In this document: positions 52,164 through 59,622 of the stretch, piece after piece
How the letters are laid out: each line of letters begins with the position of its first letter
Numbering within the stretch: position 1 is the stretch's first letter
NCBI GenBank assembly: GCA_963715405.1
Contig: OY970239.1
Location: 1,674,001-1,738,000 of the forward strand
DNA: 64,000 nucleotides
Source of the DNA: JALZKA01 sp963715405
GTDB lineage: Bacteria; Actinomycetota; Thermoleophilia; Solirubrobacterales; 70-9
Direction of reading: 5' to 3'
Translations under genes and position numbers: made by a program
Notes under the pieces: model-generated
Databases searched by the model: none
Seen by the model: the letters and a program-made list of their open reading frames with translations, nothing else
Told to the model about the DNA's origin: nothing

Positions 52164-52762
52164 GGCAGCGCCTCGGATGAGTCACGGATCCCCATACCCT
52201 CGGCGAGTAGCAGCCTGACCTTCTCGAGGCCGAGGCGCATTCGGCCCTTCACCGTACCGAGCGGCATGCTGAGCATCGCGGCGATCTCGGAGTGCGTGAA
52301 GCCGCCGAAGTAAGCGAGGCCGATCACCTCGGATTGCTCTTCAGGAAGCTCGCGGAGCGCGCCGCGGACGCGCCGCGCCGTCTCGCGCCGGATCGCCTCG
52401 GAGTCCGTGAGCTCGCTCGCGTGCTGTGCTTCGAGGGTCGCATCGTCGTCAAAGTCGAGCTTGGGCGCCTTGCCGGACTGACGGCGAAGCGAGTCGATCG
52501 AGCGGTTCCGGACGACGCCGAGCGTCCAGGAGCGGACGCTGCCCCTGGCGGAATCGAAGCGGGCGCCGCTACGCCAGATCGAAAGAAACGACTCCTGGAC
52601 GACATCCTCAGCGGCCTCGGGACTGCCCACGATGCGGTGCGCGAGCGAGTAGGCCGCACCGCCGTGGCGGTCGTAGAGAACCTCGAACGCTGCAGGATCC
52701 TTGCTCTCGACCAGGACCATCAGGTCCTCGTCGGCAAGTGCCTTTAGCTCTGCGCGCTTCAT
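52160..52762 (-). CDS. ECF RNA polymerase sigma factor, SigK-like
   Basis: 200 residues. Region 2 AYSLAHRIVGSPEAAEDVVQ and ESFLSIWRSGARFDSARGSV; region 4 LPEEQSEVIGLAYFGGFTHS with the helix-turn-helix TLGTVKGRMRLGLEKVR-like end. The gene order sigma then membrane anti-sigma is that of the SigK/RskA group. Directs transcription of an envelope or redox regulon. The upstream gap to 52927 contains an AACCCGG/CCGGGTT inverted repeat, perhaps part of its control. Confidence 0.92.
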   Translation of the reverse strand: MKRAELKALADEDLMVLVESKDPAAFEVLYDRHGGAAYSLAHRIVGSPEAAEDVVQESFLSIWRSGARFDSARGSVRSWTLGVVRNRSIDSLRRQSGKAPKLDFDDDATLEAQHASELTDSEAIRRETARRVRGALRELPEEQSEVIGLAYFGGFTHSEIAAMLSMPLGTVKGRMRLGLEKVRLLLAEGMGIRDSSEALP

Positions 52763-52927
52763 GAATCAGTCTCAGTGTGCCCTCTTGGGAAGACCGTTGG
52801 GCCCGCAACCCGGGTCCCGCCGCCGGGTTACGAGCCTCCACGGGTCTTCGAGTGCATGTATCCATACGCAGGCGGGCGCGCGGCGGATCACGTCCGGCCC
52901 GGCGGAGATAGTGGTGATTCCGTGGCT

Positions 52928-53425
52928 ATGAAAACGCCTTTCCGGCTGGATCAGATGAACGAGGCGACCCCCGCGAGGCTCTACGCCACGCTGGTGGGTG
53001 GAGCGCTTGTGATCGCGGGGATCCTCGGATTCTTCTACAGCTCCAGCTTCGGGACCGACCGGGCGGTCGTGAGGGAGTCCGAGGAGGTCCTGGGAGTGCT
53101 CGCCGTCAACGGCTGGCACAACCTGATTCACATCGCGACCGGCCTTCTGGGCCTCGCTGCGGCGGCCTATGCGGCACGGACCTACGCGCTCGCGCTCGGC
53201 CTCACGTACCTCCTGGTTGCGATCTGGGGCTTCCTCGTCACCGACAACGGCTTCGGGGCTCTCCTTTCGACGGTCCCGGTCAACACGGAGGACAACTTCC
53301 TCCACCTCATCCTGGGCCTCACGGGCCTGGCCGCGGGCGCCGCTACCCCGAAGCGGGCGACTGCAGCGAAGCGCACCGCAAAGCGCCCAGCATCCGCGCG
53401 CCGCCCCCGCGAGCCGGCTGGCTAG
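52928..53425 (+). CDS. DUF4383 membrane protein
   Basis: 165 residues from ATG 52928; the frame is open further upstream but shows no protein-like sequence. Four membrane spans: ARLYATLVGGALVIAGILGF, NGWHNLIHIATGLLGLAAAA, LALGLTYLLVAIWGFLVTDN and DNFLHLILGLTGLAAGAATP, with the HxxxH of the DUF4383 family, and a basic Lys/Arg/Ala tail. Function unknown. Its TAG shares bases with the minus-strand stop at 53422. Confidence 0.8.
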   Translation: MKTPFRLDQMNEATPARLYATLVGGALVIAGILGFFYSSSFGTDRAVVRESEEVLGVLAVNGWHNLIHIATGLLGLAAAAYAARTYALALGLTYLLVAIWGFLVTDNGFGALLSTVPVNTEDNFLHLILGLTGLAAGAATPKRATAAKRTAKRPASARRPREPAG

Positions 53426-53766
53426 CGCCGCAGCTCGCCGCCCAGGTCGGAGATCAGGCGGCTCGCGTTCGCGCGAAGGCCCGTCGGTTTGCGGCGGCGG
53501 CGGGCTTCGACGATCACGAGCGCGCCGGCGGCGACGCCTCCGATCGCGACTGCCGCGACGGGGCGCACCCAGTTGCGCGGGTCGCGGAGCGACTGGAGCT
53601 CGGAGTCCGAGAGCTCCTCGGCCCAGCTGCCCAGTGCCGCCGCGGCCTCCTCGGTGATCGCAGAAAGCGTCGTCTCGACGCGGCCCACGACCTTCTCAGG
53701 CGGCTCGATCGGCCTGAGCGCGTCGGCGAGGAGCGACTCCAAGTCCATGCGTCCGGGCTCACTCAT
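53422..53766 (-). CDS. small membrane protein coupled to an ECF sigma gene
   Basis: 114 residues. An acidic helical N-terminal part (MDLESLLADALRPIEPPEKV, LGSWAEELSDSELQSL), one membrane span near 70-90 (RPVAAVAIGGVAAGALVIVE) and a basic tail (EARRRRKPTGLRANASRLIS). It starts inside the end of the sigma gene at 53759 (eight bases shared). The arrangement suggests an anti-sigma or sigma-associated membrane protein, but there is no zinc motif and no family I recognise. Confidence 0.6.
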   Translation of the reverse strand: MSEPGRMDLESLLADALRPIEPPEKVVGRVETTLSAITEEAAAALGSWAEELSDSELQSLRDPRNWVRPVAAVAIGGVAAGALVIVEARRRRKPTGLRANASRLISDLGGELRR

Positions 53767-54319
53767 CGCGTCCCTCCCCTCGCTCGGCGTCCATGAGCTC
53801 CTCCAGTTGCTTCAAGGCGCGGTGGATGAGCACTTTCGTGGCGCCGTCCGTCTTCCCCATCGCGCGCGCGATCTCGCGGTTGTCCATGCCGAGCGCGAAG
53901 CGCATGATCAGCGCCTCGCGGCGCTCGTCCGGCAGCCCGTCGAGCTTTCGGATCAAGAGGCGCAGCTCCTCGCGGCCCTCGACGACCCGCTCGGTCGAGT
54001 GCGGATGCGCGGGCGGCTCGACCGCCTCGATGTTCGACTCGGGCCGCCGCGAGCGGTCGCGGTAGAGGTTCGCTGCGAGGTTGTGGGCGATGCGGATCAG
54101 CCACGGGCGCATCGGCCGGCCGCCTGACTCGCGGCGAGCGCGCTCGAAGTGCCGGTAGGCCTGAAGGAAGGCCTGCTCGGTCAGATCTTCCGCGTCGTGG
54201 TGGTTTCCCACCCGGTAATAGGCGTAGGAGTAGACGTCGCGCAGATGAGCCTTGTAGAGCTCTGAGAACTCGCGGTCGAGCTCGGCCTTGGAGGTCTCCT
54301 CGGTGTCCGCCGGATTCAC
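53759..54319 (-). CDS. ECF RNA polymerase sigma factor
   Basis: 186 residues. Region 2 VYSYAYYRVGNHHDAEDLTE and QAFLQAYRHFERAR; region 4 LPDERREALIMRFALGMDNR followed by EIARAMGKTDGATKVLIHRA. It belongs to the general SigW/RpoE-like group. Coupled to the small membrane gene downstream. A separate unit from the SigK-like pair, with the DUF4383 gene between them on the other strand. Confidence 0.92.
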   Translation of the reverse strand: MNPADTEETSKAELDREFSELYKAHLRDVYSYAYYRVGNHHDAEDLTEQAFLQAYRHFERARRESGGRPMRPWLIRIAHNLAANLYRDRSRRPESNIEAVEPPAHPHSTERVVEGREELRLLIRKLDGLPDERREALIMRFALGMDNREIARAMGKTDGATKVLIHRALKQLEELMDAERGEGRDE

Positions 54320-54349
54320 CGCGCAAGCCTAGAAGTTCCGGGCGTCCTC

Positions 54350-56068
54350 TCATGCCGCCCTCCGGGTTCGCTGGGCGCGGCGGAGGCCGGCGATCCACTC
54401 GCCCGCCGTGATCTCGCCGGCGATGAGGGAGGCGAGGCCGGCAAGCCGCGGCGCGTCGAGGCCCGAGCGAAGCACGGTCTCGGCGATCAGGGGGACCGAG
54501 TCGAGGCCCTCCGACGCCTGCCCGATCTTGCCGGGAATCTGCTCGGCCGGCACGCCCTTCCCCAGGAGCTCGCCTGCCCGGCGGTTGCGGCTGCCGGGGG
54601 CGAGGATCGTCGCCGTGAGATCTCCCACGCCGGCGAGCCCCGCGAACGTCTCCATGCGCGCGCCGCGTGCGACCCCGTAGTCGATGCACTCGTCCCAGAC
54701 TCCGGCCGCGGCAATGCCCGCCGCGTTCAGGCCGTGCGGCTCGGCGGCAGCAGCGGCCAGGGCGGCGGCGTTCTTGGCGACTCCCGCCATCTCGACCCCC
54801 ACCACGTCGTCCGTCCGCTCGCACACGAGGCCCGCGCGGTCGAACACTTCGCCGAGCTGCACGCGCAGGTCGGCGTCGCTAGAGCCGAGGACGAGGGCAG
54901 CCATCCCCGCAGCCGCCTCGCGTGCATGGGCCGGGCCTCCCAGGCAGGCGATCGCGCGAGCCCGCACTCGCTCGGAGACGTAGTCAGTCGGGAGCAACCC
55001 CATCGGCTGGATCAGCCCCTTCGAGAGCAGGAGCACGGCCGCGCGCGAGCCGATCCGGTCCGCATAGGTCCCAACCGCTTGGGGGATCGCCTTCGAGGGC
55101 ACGGCGAGACAGACGAGGTCGCAGCCGGCGAGCTCGATGTCCGCGGCTCGCTTTACCTCGACGCCGTCGGGGATCTTCACGCCCGGGAGGTACTTCTCGT
55201 TCTCTCGCCGCTTGGAGATCTCCGCGGCCTTCGCCTCGTCACGCGTGCCGAGCTGGACCTCGAGGCCGCCGCGGGCCAGGAGCGCGGCGACCGCGGTGCC
55301 CCAGCTGCCCGCACCGATCACCGCTGCCTTACGAAGGGGCGGCAGCCCGCCGAGGTATTCCCACTGAAGCTCGATGTTCGGCCAGATGCGCTCGGTGACC
55401 GTCTGCGCGAGGCTGGGCGACGGCCGCTCGGTCTGCGGAAACGTCAGCGCGCTGCCAGCTCGCAGGCGCACCTTGCGCGGTCGGACCTTCCAGCCCCGTC
55501 GCACGTGCTCCGTGCCGATCACAGCCACGGGCATGACCGGAGCGCCGGTCTCGAGCGCCAGGCGCCCGACCCCGCGCTTGGGCCGAGCGAGGGAGCCTTG
55601 ACGGATCCGGGTCCCCTCGGGGAAGATCACGACGGTGCCGCCGCGCTCGACCGCGAGCTTCGCGGTTTCGACCGCGGTCTCGTCCGACTGGCCGCGCCGG
55701 ATCGGGAAGGCGCCCAGGCGGTTGAGGAACCAGCCCTGCCAGCGCTTTTCGAAGAGCTCGATCTTGGCGACGAACTGGATCGAGCGGCGCCAAGGCAGGA
55801 GCGAAGCGATCACGAACGGGTCGAGAAAGCTCCGGTGGTTCGAGGCGACGATGAGTCCACCTTTCGTGCGCGAGTGCTCGCGACCCTGGCGCTCGAGGCG
55901 GAACCAGAGGAGAAAGGCCGGCATGAGAATGCAGCGAGCGACGAAGTAAAGGAAGCGGTTAGTCCCATGCTCGCGCGCGAAGCGGTGGTACGCGTCGAAG
56001 CGCTCTTGGGAGATGACATCGTCGGCGCGCGGCGGCCGCGACGCTCTGGGGCGATCGTCCATCCCCAT
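54350..56068 (-). CDS. PlsC acyltransferase fused to glycerol-3-phosphate dehydrogenase (GpsA)
   Basis: 572 residues with no gap between modules. Residues about 20-230 are a 1-acyl-glycerol-3-phosphate acyltransferase: VASNHRSFLDPFVIASLLPW (HX4D), IFPEGTRIRQGS and a C-terminal PVMPVAVIGTEHV. Residues about 246-560 are GpsA: KAAVIGAGSWGTAVAALLAR binds NAD(P), EMAGVAKNAAALAAAAAEP carries the catalytic Lys, and MATEVRLLGLAG-type end is present as FAGLAGVGDLTATILAPGSR. GpsA makes glycerol-3-phosphate from dihydroxyacetone phosphate; PlsC adds the second acyl chain to make phosphatidate. Joining them links phospholipid backbone supply to acylation. Confidence 0.92.
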   Translation of the reverse strand: MGMDDRPRASRPPRADDVISQERFDAYHRFAREHGTNRFLYFVARCILMPAFLLWFRLERQGREHSRTKGGLIVASNHRSFLDPFVIASLLPWRRSIQFVAKIELFEKRWQGWFLNRLGAFPIRRGQSDETAVETAKLAVERGGTVVIFPEGTRIRQGSLARPKRGVGRLALETGAPVMPVAVIGTEHVRRGWKVRPRKVRLRAGSALTFPQTERPSPSLAQTVTERIWPNIELQWEYLGGLPPLRKAAVIGAGSWGTAVAALLARGGLEVQLGTRDEAKAAEISKRRENEKYLPGVKIPDGVEVKRAADIELAGCDLVCLAVPSKAIPQAVGTYADRIGSRAAVLLLSKGLIQPMGLLPTDYVSERVRARAIACLGGPAHAREAAAGMAALVLGSSDADLRVQLGEVFDRAGLVCERTDDVVGVEMAGVAKNAAALAAAAAEPHGLNAAGIAAAGVWDECIDYGVARGARMETFAGLAGVGDLTATILAPGSRNRRAGELLGKGVPAEQIPGKIGQASEGLDSVPLIAETVLRSGLDAPRLAGLASLIAGEITAGEWIAGLRRAQRTRRAA

Positions 56069-56092
56069 GCCTACACGCCTGGGCGTGCGCGG

Positions 56093-57088
56093 TTACCAGG
56101 CGGATTCGATGATTCGGCGAAGCTCGCCGCGGTCAGGCGGATTGGGCGTCATCTCAAGCTCGCCGCGCGCCTCGATCACGTCGAGCGCGGAATCCAGCTT
56201 TTGAGCATCCGCGCCCACTTCGCCGAGCGTGCGGCGGCCTCCCGCAAGGGCTTCGATCCGCCCCTTGAGGCCGTCGCTCGTCGTGCCTAGAGCATCCGCC
56301 AGCTCGCCCATCTCGATGGGTGCGCGCGGGAGTAGGGCTTCGAGCGCGACCGGCAAGATCGCCGCGTTCGTCTCGGCGTGCGGAATGCGGAGGACGCGCA
56401 CCAGGCTCTGGCAGATCACGTGATGAAGCGAGAACAGCGCGGAGTCGATCGAATAGCCCGCCAGCAGCGAGCCGAGCGCGAGGTCGCGCCTGCGGCCATC
56501 CTCAACGCCGGCCGCGATCAGGCGCGCTCCCTCAAGTGCCGCCATCCGGGAAACGGGATGGGCGAGAGGCGTGTAGAGGCAGTCGGCCGCGTGCGCCAGC
56601 GCGTTCATCGCCGAAGCGCGGCGCTCGCGCTCGGCCTGTGCGGTCATTGCCGCGGGGTCGGCTATGACCAGGGTGGGGCGGTTGAGGCCGTCTTTCGCCT
56701 CGTGCCCGTCCGGCAGCTTGTGGATGCGCGTCATCTCAGCACCGGAAAGCGTCGTCGGGATCGCCGCGACCCGCGCTCCTTTGACGGCGGCGATCGCCTT
56801 CGCGGTGTCGATCACCCGCCCGCCGCCGAAGGCGACGAGGCGATCGGACGCAATCTCGCTTATCTGCTCCGCGGCGATCTCGTTAACCGCACCGGTACGC
56901 ACGGTGTAGATCTCCGCCGCCTGCTCCGCGAGCGCGTCAGGCGCTCCGGCCAGCGCTCGCTCGGTCGTGAACAGCTCGTACGAGTCCCAGCCGTTTGACC
57001 GAAGCGTCTCCGGCGCGGCGCCGAGCGCGTCGTCGGCAAAGAGGATCGTGCGCTCGCCGTCCCGCCAGGTGATATCGCTGCTCGTCAA
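56093..57088 (-). CDS. iron-type alcohol dehydrogenase family protein
   Basis: 331 residues, Fe-ADH/maleylacetate reductase-like. LVAFGGGRVIDTAKAIAA is the NAD(P)-binding motif; metal ligands come from NALAHAADCLYTPLAHP, SLHHVICQSLVRVL and PHAETNAAILPV. The substrate is not predictable; maleylacetate reductase is a candidate. The start is a TTG at 57088, one base from the tRNA gene, so it has no leader; initiation could also be at a later codon or the transcript may be processed from the tRNA. Confidence 0.8.
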   Translation of the reverse strand: MTSSDITWRDGERTILFADDALGAAPETLRSNGWDSYELFTTERALAGAPDALAEQAAEIYTVRTGAVNEIAAEQISEIASDRLVAFGGGRVIDTAKAIAAVKGARVAAIPTTLSGAEMTRIHKLPDGHEAKDGLNRPTLVIADPAAMTAQAERERRASAMNALAHAADCLYTPLAHPVSRMAALEGARLIAAGVEDGRRRDLALGSLLAGYSIDSALFSLHHVICQSLVRVLRIPHAETNAAILPVALEALLPRAPIEMGELADALGTTSDGLKGRIEALAGGRRTLGEVGADAQKLDSALDVIEARGELEMTPNPPDRGELRRIIESAW

Positions 57089-57089
57089 G

Positions 57090-57162
57090 AGCCCAGGGCG
57101 GGACTCGAACCCGCAACCTCCGCTTTACAAGAGCGGCGCTCTACCAATTGAGCTACCCGGGC
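57090..57162 (-). tRNA. tRNA-Thr (anticodon TGT)
   Basis: 73 bases. Acceptor GCCCGGG pairs with CCTGGGC (one G-T), D-arm TAGCTCAATTGGTAGAGC, anticodon stem CCGCT/AGCGG with loop CTTGTAA (anticodon TGT), T-arm GCGGGTTCGAGTCCCGC. CCA is not encoded. Its first bases overlap the 3' end of soxR. Confidence 0.95.
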
Positions 57163-57599
57163 GTGTCGCCTACCCAGTATCGCGGGCCGGGGCCGAGCCT
57201 TGCCGCTCGGTCGCCCGGGTTCGCAAGCTTGCAGCGGTCGAGCGAGAGACATCCGCACCCTATGCACTCGGTGAGGCCGGCCTTGAGGCGCTCCATCTCG
57301 GCGATGCGGGCATCGATGCGCTCCGTCCACCCTGCCGAGAGCTTCGACCAGTCGCGCTTTGTCGGCGCCCGATCGGGCGGCAGCTTCTCGAGCTCCGCCC
57401 CGATCTCGTCGAGCCTGAGCCCGACGCGCTGGGCGAAGACGATGAACGCGATCCGGCGCAGCACCGTCCTTGGGTATCTGCGGTGGCCCGAGCCGTGACG
57501 TTCCGAGGTGAGGAGGCCTCTCTCCTCGTAGAAGCGAAGCGCAGAAGCAGCGACGCCGCTTCGCTTCGCGACATCGGAGATGGTCATCAGTTCTTGCAC
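57153..57599 (-). CDS. soxR: SoxR-type redox-sensing MerR regulator
   Basis: 148 residues from GTG 57599; ATG 57587 is the likely alternative. MerR DNA-binding head TISDVAKRSGVAASALRFYE and a coiled-coil dimerisation helix precede the iron-sulfur motif CIGCGCLSLDRC (C-x2-C-x-C-x5-C) that holds the [2Fe-2S] cluster. Oxidation of the cluster by redox-cycling compounds activates transcription from promoters with a 19-base spacer. Its stop codon TAG is inside the tRNA-Thr gene. It is divergent from the DUF5519 gene at 57660, with the operator in between. Confidence 0.94.
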   Translation of the reverse strand: MQELMTISDVAKRSGVAASALRFYEERGLLTSERHGSGHRRYPRTVLRRIAFIVFAQRVGLRLDEIGAELEKLPPDRAPTKRDWSKLSAGWTERIDARIAEMERLKAGLTECIGCGCLSLDRCKLANPGDRAARLGPGPRYWVGDTPG

Positions 57600-57630
57600 T
57601 TGACTTCAAGTTTACTTGAACTTGTAGCCT
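57600..57630 (+). promoter_or_regulatory. SoxR-type promoter and operator
   Basis: TTGACT at 57600-57605, then TAGCCT at 57625-57630, separated by 19 bases as in MerR-family promoters. The palindrome TTCAAGTTTACTTGAA (57605-57620) fills the spacer and matches the soxbox pattern. Confidence 0.7.
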
Positions 57631-57659
57631 TGTGCCCAAGCTAAGCAAGGGAGCAACGA

Positions 57660-58004
57660 ATGACGGAGACACAGGCTAAGACGGCGTTCGACGTAATTGA
57701 TGAAGAGGTCTCGTCCTGGCCGGGAATCGAAACCGTCACGGGTTCGCGAGGCGAGTACTCATTCCGGCTGGGCAAGCGGGAGATCGGACACCTCCACGGA
57801 TCCAGGGTCGCCCACTTCGGCTTCCCCAAGGACATATGGCACGAGCTCTTCGACGCCGGGCGAATCGGGTACCACCCCGTCTTTCCCGGCAAGCCTGGTT
57901 TCGGCGCGCGCGCGATCGAGTCTGAGGAGGACATCCAGGACGTAATCGCCCTGATGCGCCTCAACTACGACCGCAGCGTCGCCAAGCACGGCCTTCCCGG
58001 CTGA
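57660..58004 (+). CDS. DUF5519 (luciferase-type) small protein, likely SoxR target
   Basis: 114 residues. IDEEVSSWPGIETVTGSRGE, REIGHLHGSRVAHFGFPKDI and ELFDAGRIGYHPVFPGKPGF fit the DUF5519/luciferase-like domain family, whose function is unclear. GGGAGCAACGA before ATG 57660 includes a usable ribosome site. It is the only gene downstream of the SoxR promoter and is followed by a terminator hairpin. Confidence 0.7.
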   Translation: MTETQAKTAFDVIDEEVSSWPGIETVTGSRGEYSFRLGKREIGHLHGSRVAHFGFPKDIWHELFDAGRIGYHPVFPGKPGFGARAIESEEDIQDVIALMRLNYDRSVAKHGLPG

Positions 58005-58012
58005 GACGAGCC

Positions 58013-58054
58013 AACGTCCCACACCCCGCCCTATACGGGGGTGCGTGGGACGTT
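58013..58054. terminator. bidirectional terminator hairpin
   Basis: AACGTCCCAC pairs perfectly with GTGGGACGTT around a GC-rich inner stem, with a short T run on the plus side. It separates the DUF5519 gene from the convergent sigH. Confidence 0.75.
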
Positions 58055-58061
58055 TGCTTCC

Positions 58062-58763
58062 CTACAGCAGGACTTCGCGGCCCGAGATGTGTGCGGAGAC
58101 CTTGCGCTTCACCCGCTGGAGCGCGTTGTCGACCGTCTTCGTGTCGCACTCGAGCCGCTCGGCGACTACCTCGTAGCTGTAGCCGTCGAGGTAGAGCGCG
58201 AGGACTTCGCTTTCGAGCTCTGAGAGCACGTCGCCAAGGCACTCGACCAAGCTCGACAGCTCCTCTGAGGCGATCACCCGGTCGGCGGGATCGTCCGAGA
58301 TCGGACCCGGCAGGATCTCCTCGAGCGTCGTGTCCGATTCGCCGGCCGCGGCTGGCGTCTGTGCGAACGAGACGTACTGGTTGAGGGGAGCGTGCTTGTT
58401 CCGGCTCGCGGTCTTGACGGCAGTGATGATCTGGCGCGTGATGCAGAGCTCGGCGAAATTGCGAAAGCTCGACTCGCGATCGGTCCGATAGTCGCGGATC
58501 GCCTTGTAGAGGCCGACCGTTCCTTCTTGGATCAGGTCGTCCGAGTCGCCCCCGAGCAGGAAGTAGGACGAGGCCTTGAGCCGCACGAAGCCGCGATAAC
58601 GGCGGATCAGGCGATCGTACGCATCCGCGGAGCCACGCTTCGCGAGGGCGACGAGGTAATGATCATCAAGCTCGGGTTGAGCCTCAGATCGCGGCGCCCT
58701 GGCTCCGGCAACGGCTGCAGGCGCTGACGACGAAACAGCATGGGGGGTGGGTGAAATGGCCAC
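58062..58763 (-). CDS. sigH: RNA polymerase sigma factor SigH-like
   Basis: 233 residues from GTG 58763 with GAGAGG seven bases upstream. Region 2 LIRRYRGFVRLKASSYFLLG, GGDSDDLIQEGTVGLYKAIR and DRESSFRNFAELCITRQIIT; region 4 LSELESEVLALYLDGYSYEV followed by a helix-turn-helix. The family is the Spo0H/SigH group. In Firmicutes it controls early stationary genes; in Thermoleophilia its role is not established. Order cysS-rlmB-sigH is conserved. A good promoter lies upstream at 58879-58908. Confidence 0.9.
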   Translation of the reverse strand: MAISPTPHAVSSSAPAAVAGARAPRSEAQPELDDHYLVALAKRGSADAYDRLIRRYRGFVRLKASSYFLLGGDSDDLIQEGTVGLYKAIRDYRTDRESSFRNFAELCITRQIITAVKTASRNKHAPLNQYVSFAQTPAAAGESDTTLEEILPGPISDDPADRVIASEELSSLVECLGDVLSELESEVLALYLDGYSYEVVAERLECDTKTVDNALQRVKRKVSAHISGREVLL

Positions 58764-58878
58764 GCGAATACCTCTCGGTTGAATTGCGTGGCGCCACTCC
58801 TCCCCGGGGGCGCCTATGACTTAGGGATCACCATCGGTCATTGACTCTCGACCTTTAGTTCACCCTTACTGAGGCGTA

Positions 58879-58908
58879 AGTTTAGGCAGGTCGGCGTAGT
58901 TCTGTCAA
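58879..58908 (-). promoter_or_regulatory. sigma70-type promoter of sigH
   Basis: Read on the minus strand: TTGACA, 18-base spacer, TAAACT. Both boxes are near consensus and the region is AT-richer than its surroundings. Leader about 110 bases. Confidence 0.65.
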
Positions 58909-58965
58909 CCCCTTCGATCGAATGAAATTCTCGTTGCAGTTTTCGGGCTCCATCCGACCGCCTGT

Positions 58966-59622
58966 CTATGACCCCCGCTGGCGAGCTGCTTCGAACAAGA
59001 GAATCGCCGCCGCAGCCGACACGTTCAACGAGGCGGCCTTCCCCTGAAGCGGGATCGAGATGAGCTCGTCACAGACGCCGGCGACACGGGGGCGCAGTCC
59101 CCGCCCCTCGCTCCCGAAGACCAGGACGACCGGGCCTGTCAGCTCCACCTCCGTGTACAACGCGGCGCCATCAGCCGCTGCGCCGTAAACCCACAGGCCC
59201 TGGCGAGCCTTTGCCCGCCCCAGCCAATCGGCGAGGTTTCCGACCCTGGCGATTTCGAGGTGCTCGACGGCGCCGGCAGACGCCTTGCAGACCGCGGGTG
59301 ACACCCCAACCGCACGGCGGTCGGGAATGACGACGCCGGTGGCCCCGGCAGCTTCCGCCGAGCGACAGACCGCGCCGAGGTTGTGCGGATCCTGAACTTG
59401 GTCGAGGGCGACGACCAAGGCGTCTGGCGCCGAGACCAGCTCGTCGGCGCCCGCATAAGGGAAGGGCTCCACCTCGGCGACGATGCCCTGGTGGTTGGGA
59501 GACCCCGCGAGGCGGGTCAGCTCGTCAGCACTCGCATCGTCGGAGGTGACCACCCGAAGGACGCGGCGCCGGCCTCGCTGCGCCTCGGCGACAGGCCTGC
59601 GTCCATAGACGACGTCAGCCAC
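58966..59622 (-). CDS. rlmB: TrmH/RlmB-type rRNA methyltransferase
   Basis: 218 residues from GTG 59622 in a GTGGCTGA overlap with the cysS stop. SPOUT-fold 2'-O-ribose methyltransferase: DQVQDPHNLGAVCRSAEAAG, VLVFGSEGRGLRP and IPLQGKAASLNVSAAAAILL are the three knot motifs. VYGRRPVAEAQRGRRRV starts the substrate domain, which is shorter than usual (about 240-270 residues in homologues). RlmB modifies G2251 of 23S rRNA; the exact site here is inferred. Confidence 0.9.
   Translation of the reverse strand: MADVVYGRRPVAEAQRGRRRVLRVVTSDDASADELTRLAGSPNHQGIVAEVEPFPYAGADELVSAPDALVVALDQVQDPHNLGAVCRSAEAAGATGVVIPDRRAVGVSPAVCKASAGAVEHLEIARVGNLADWLGRAKARQGLWVYGAAADGAALYTEVELTGPVVLVFGSEGRGLRPRVAGVCDELISIPLQGKAASLNVSAAAAILLFEAARQRGS

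Noticed and set aside
50693..52180. 495-codon plus-strand open frame opposite rhomboid and anti-sigma genes
   Set aside because: An antisense shadow created by the high GC content; composition is not protein-like.
52763..52927. AACCCGG...CCGGGTT inverted repeat as a terminator
   Set aside because: Seven-base stem with no T run, between two divergently placed starts, so a terminator is not expected there.
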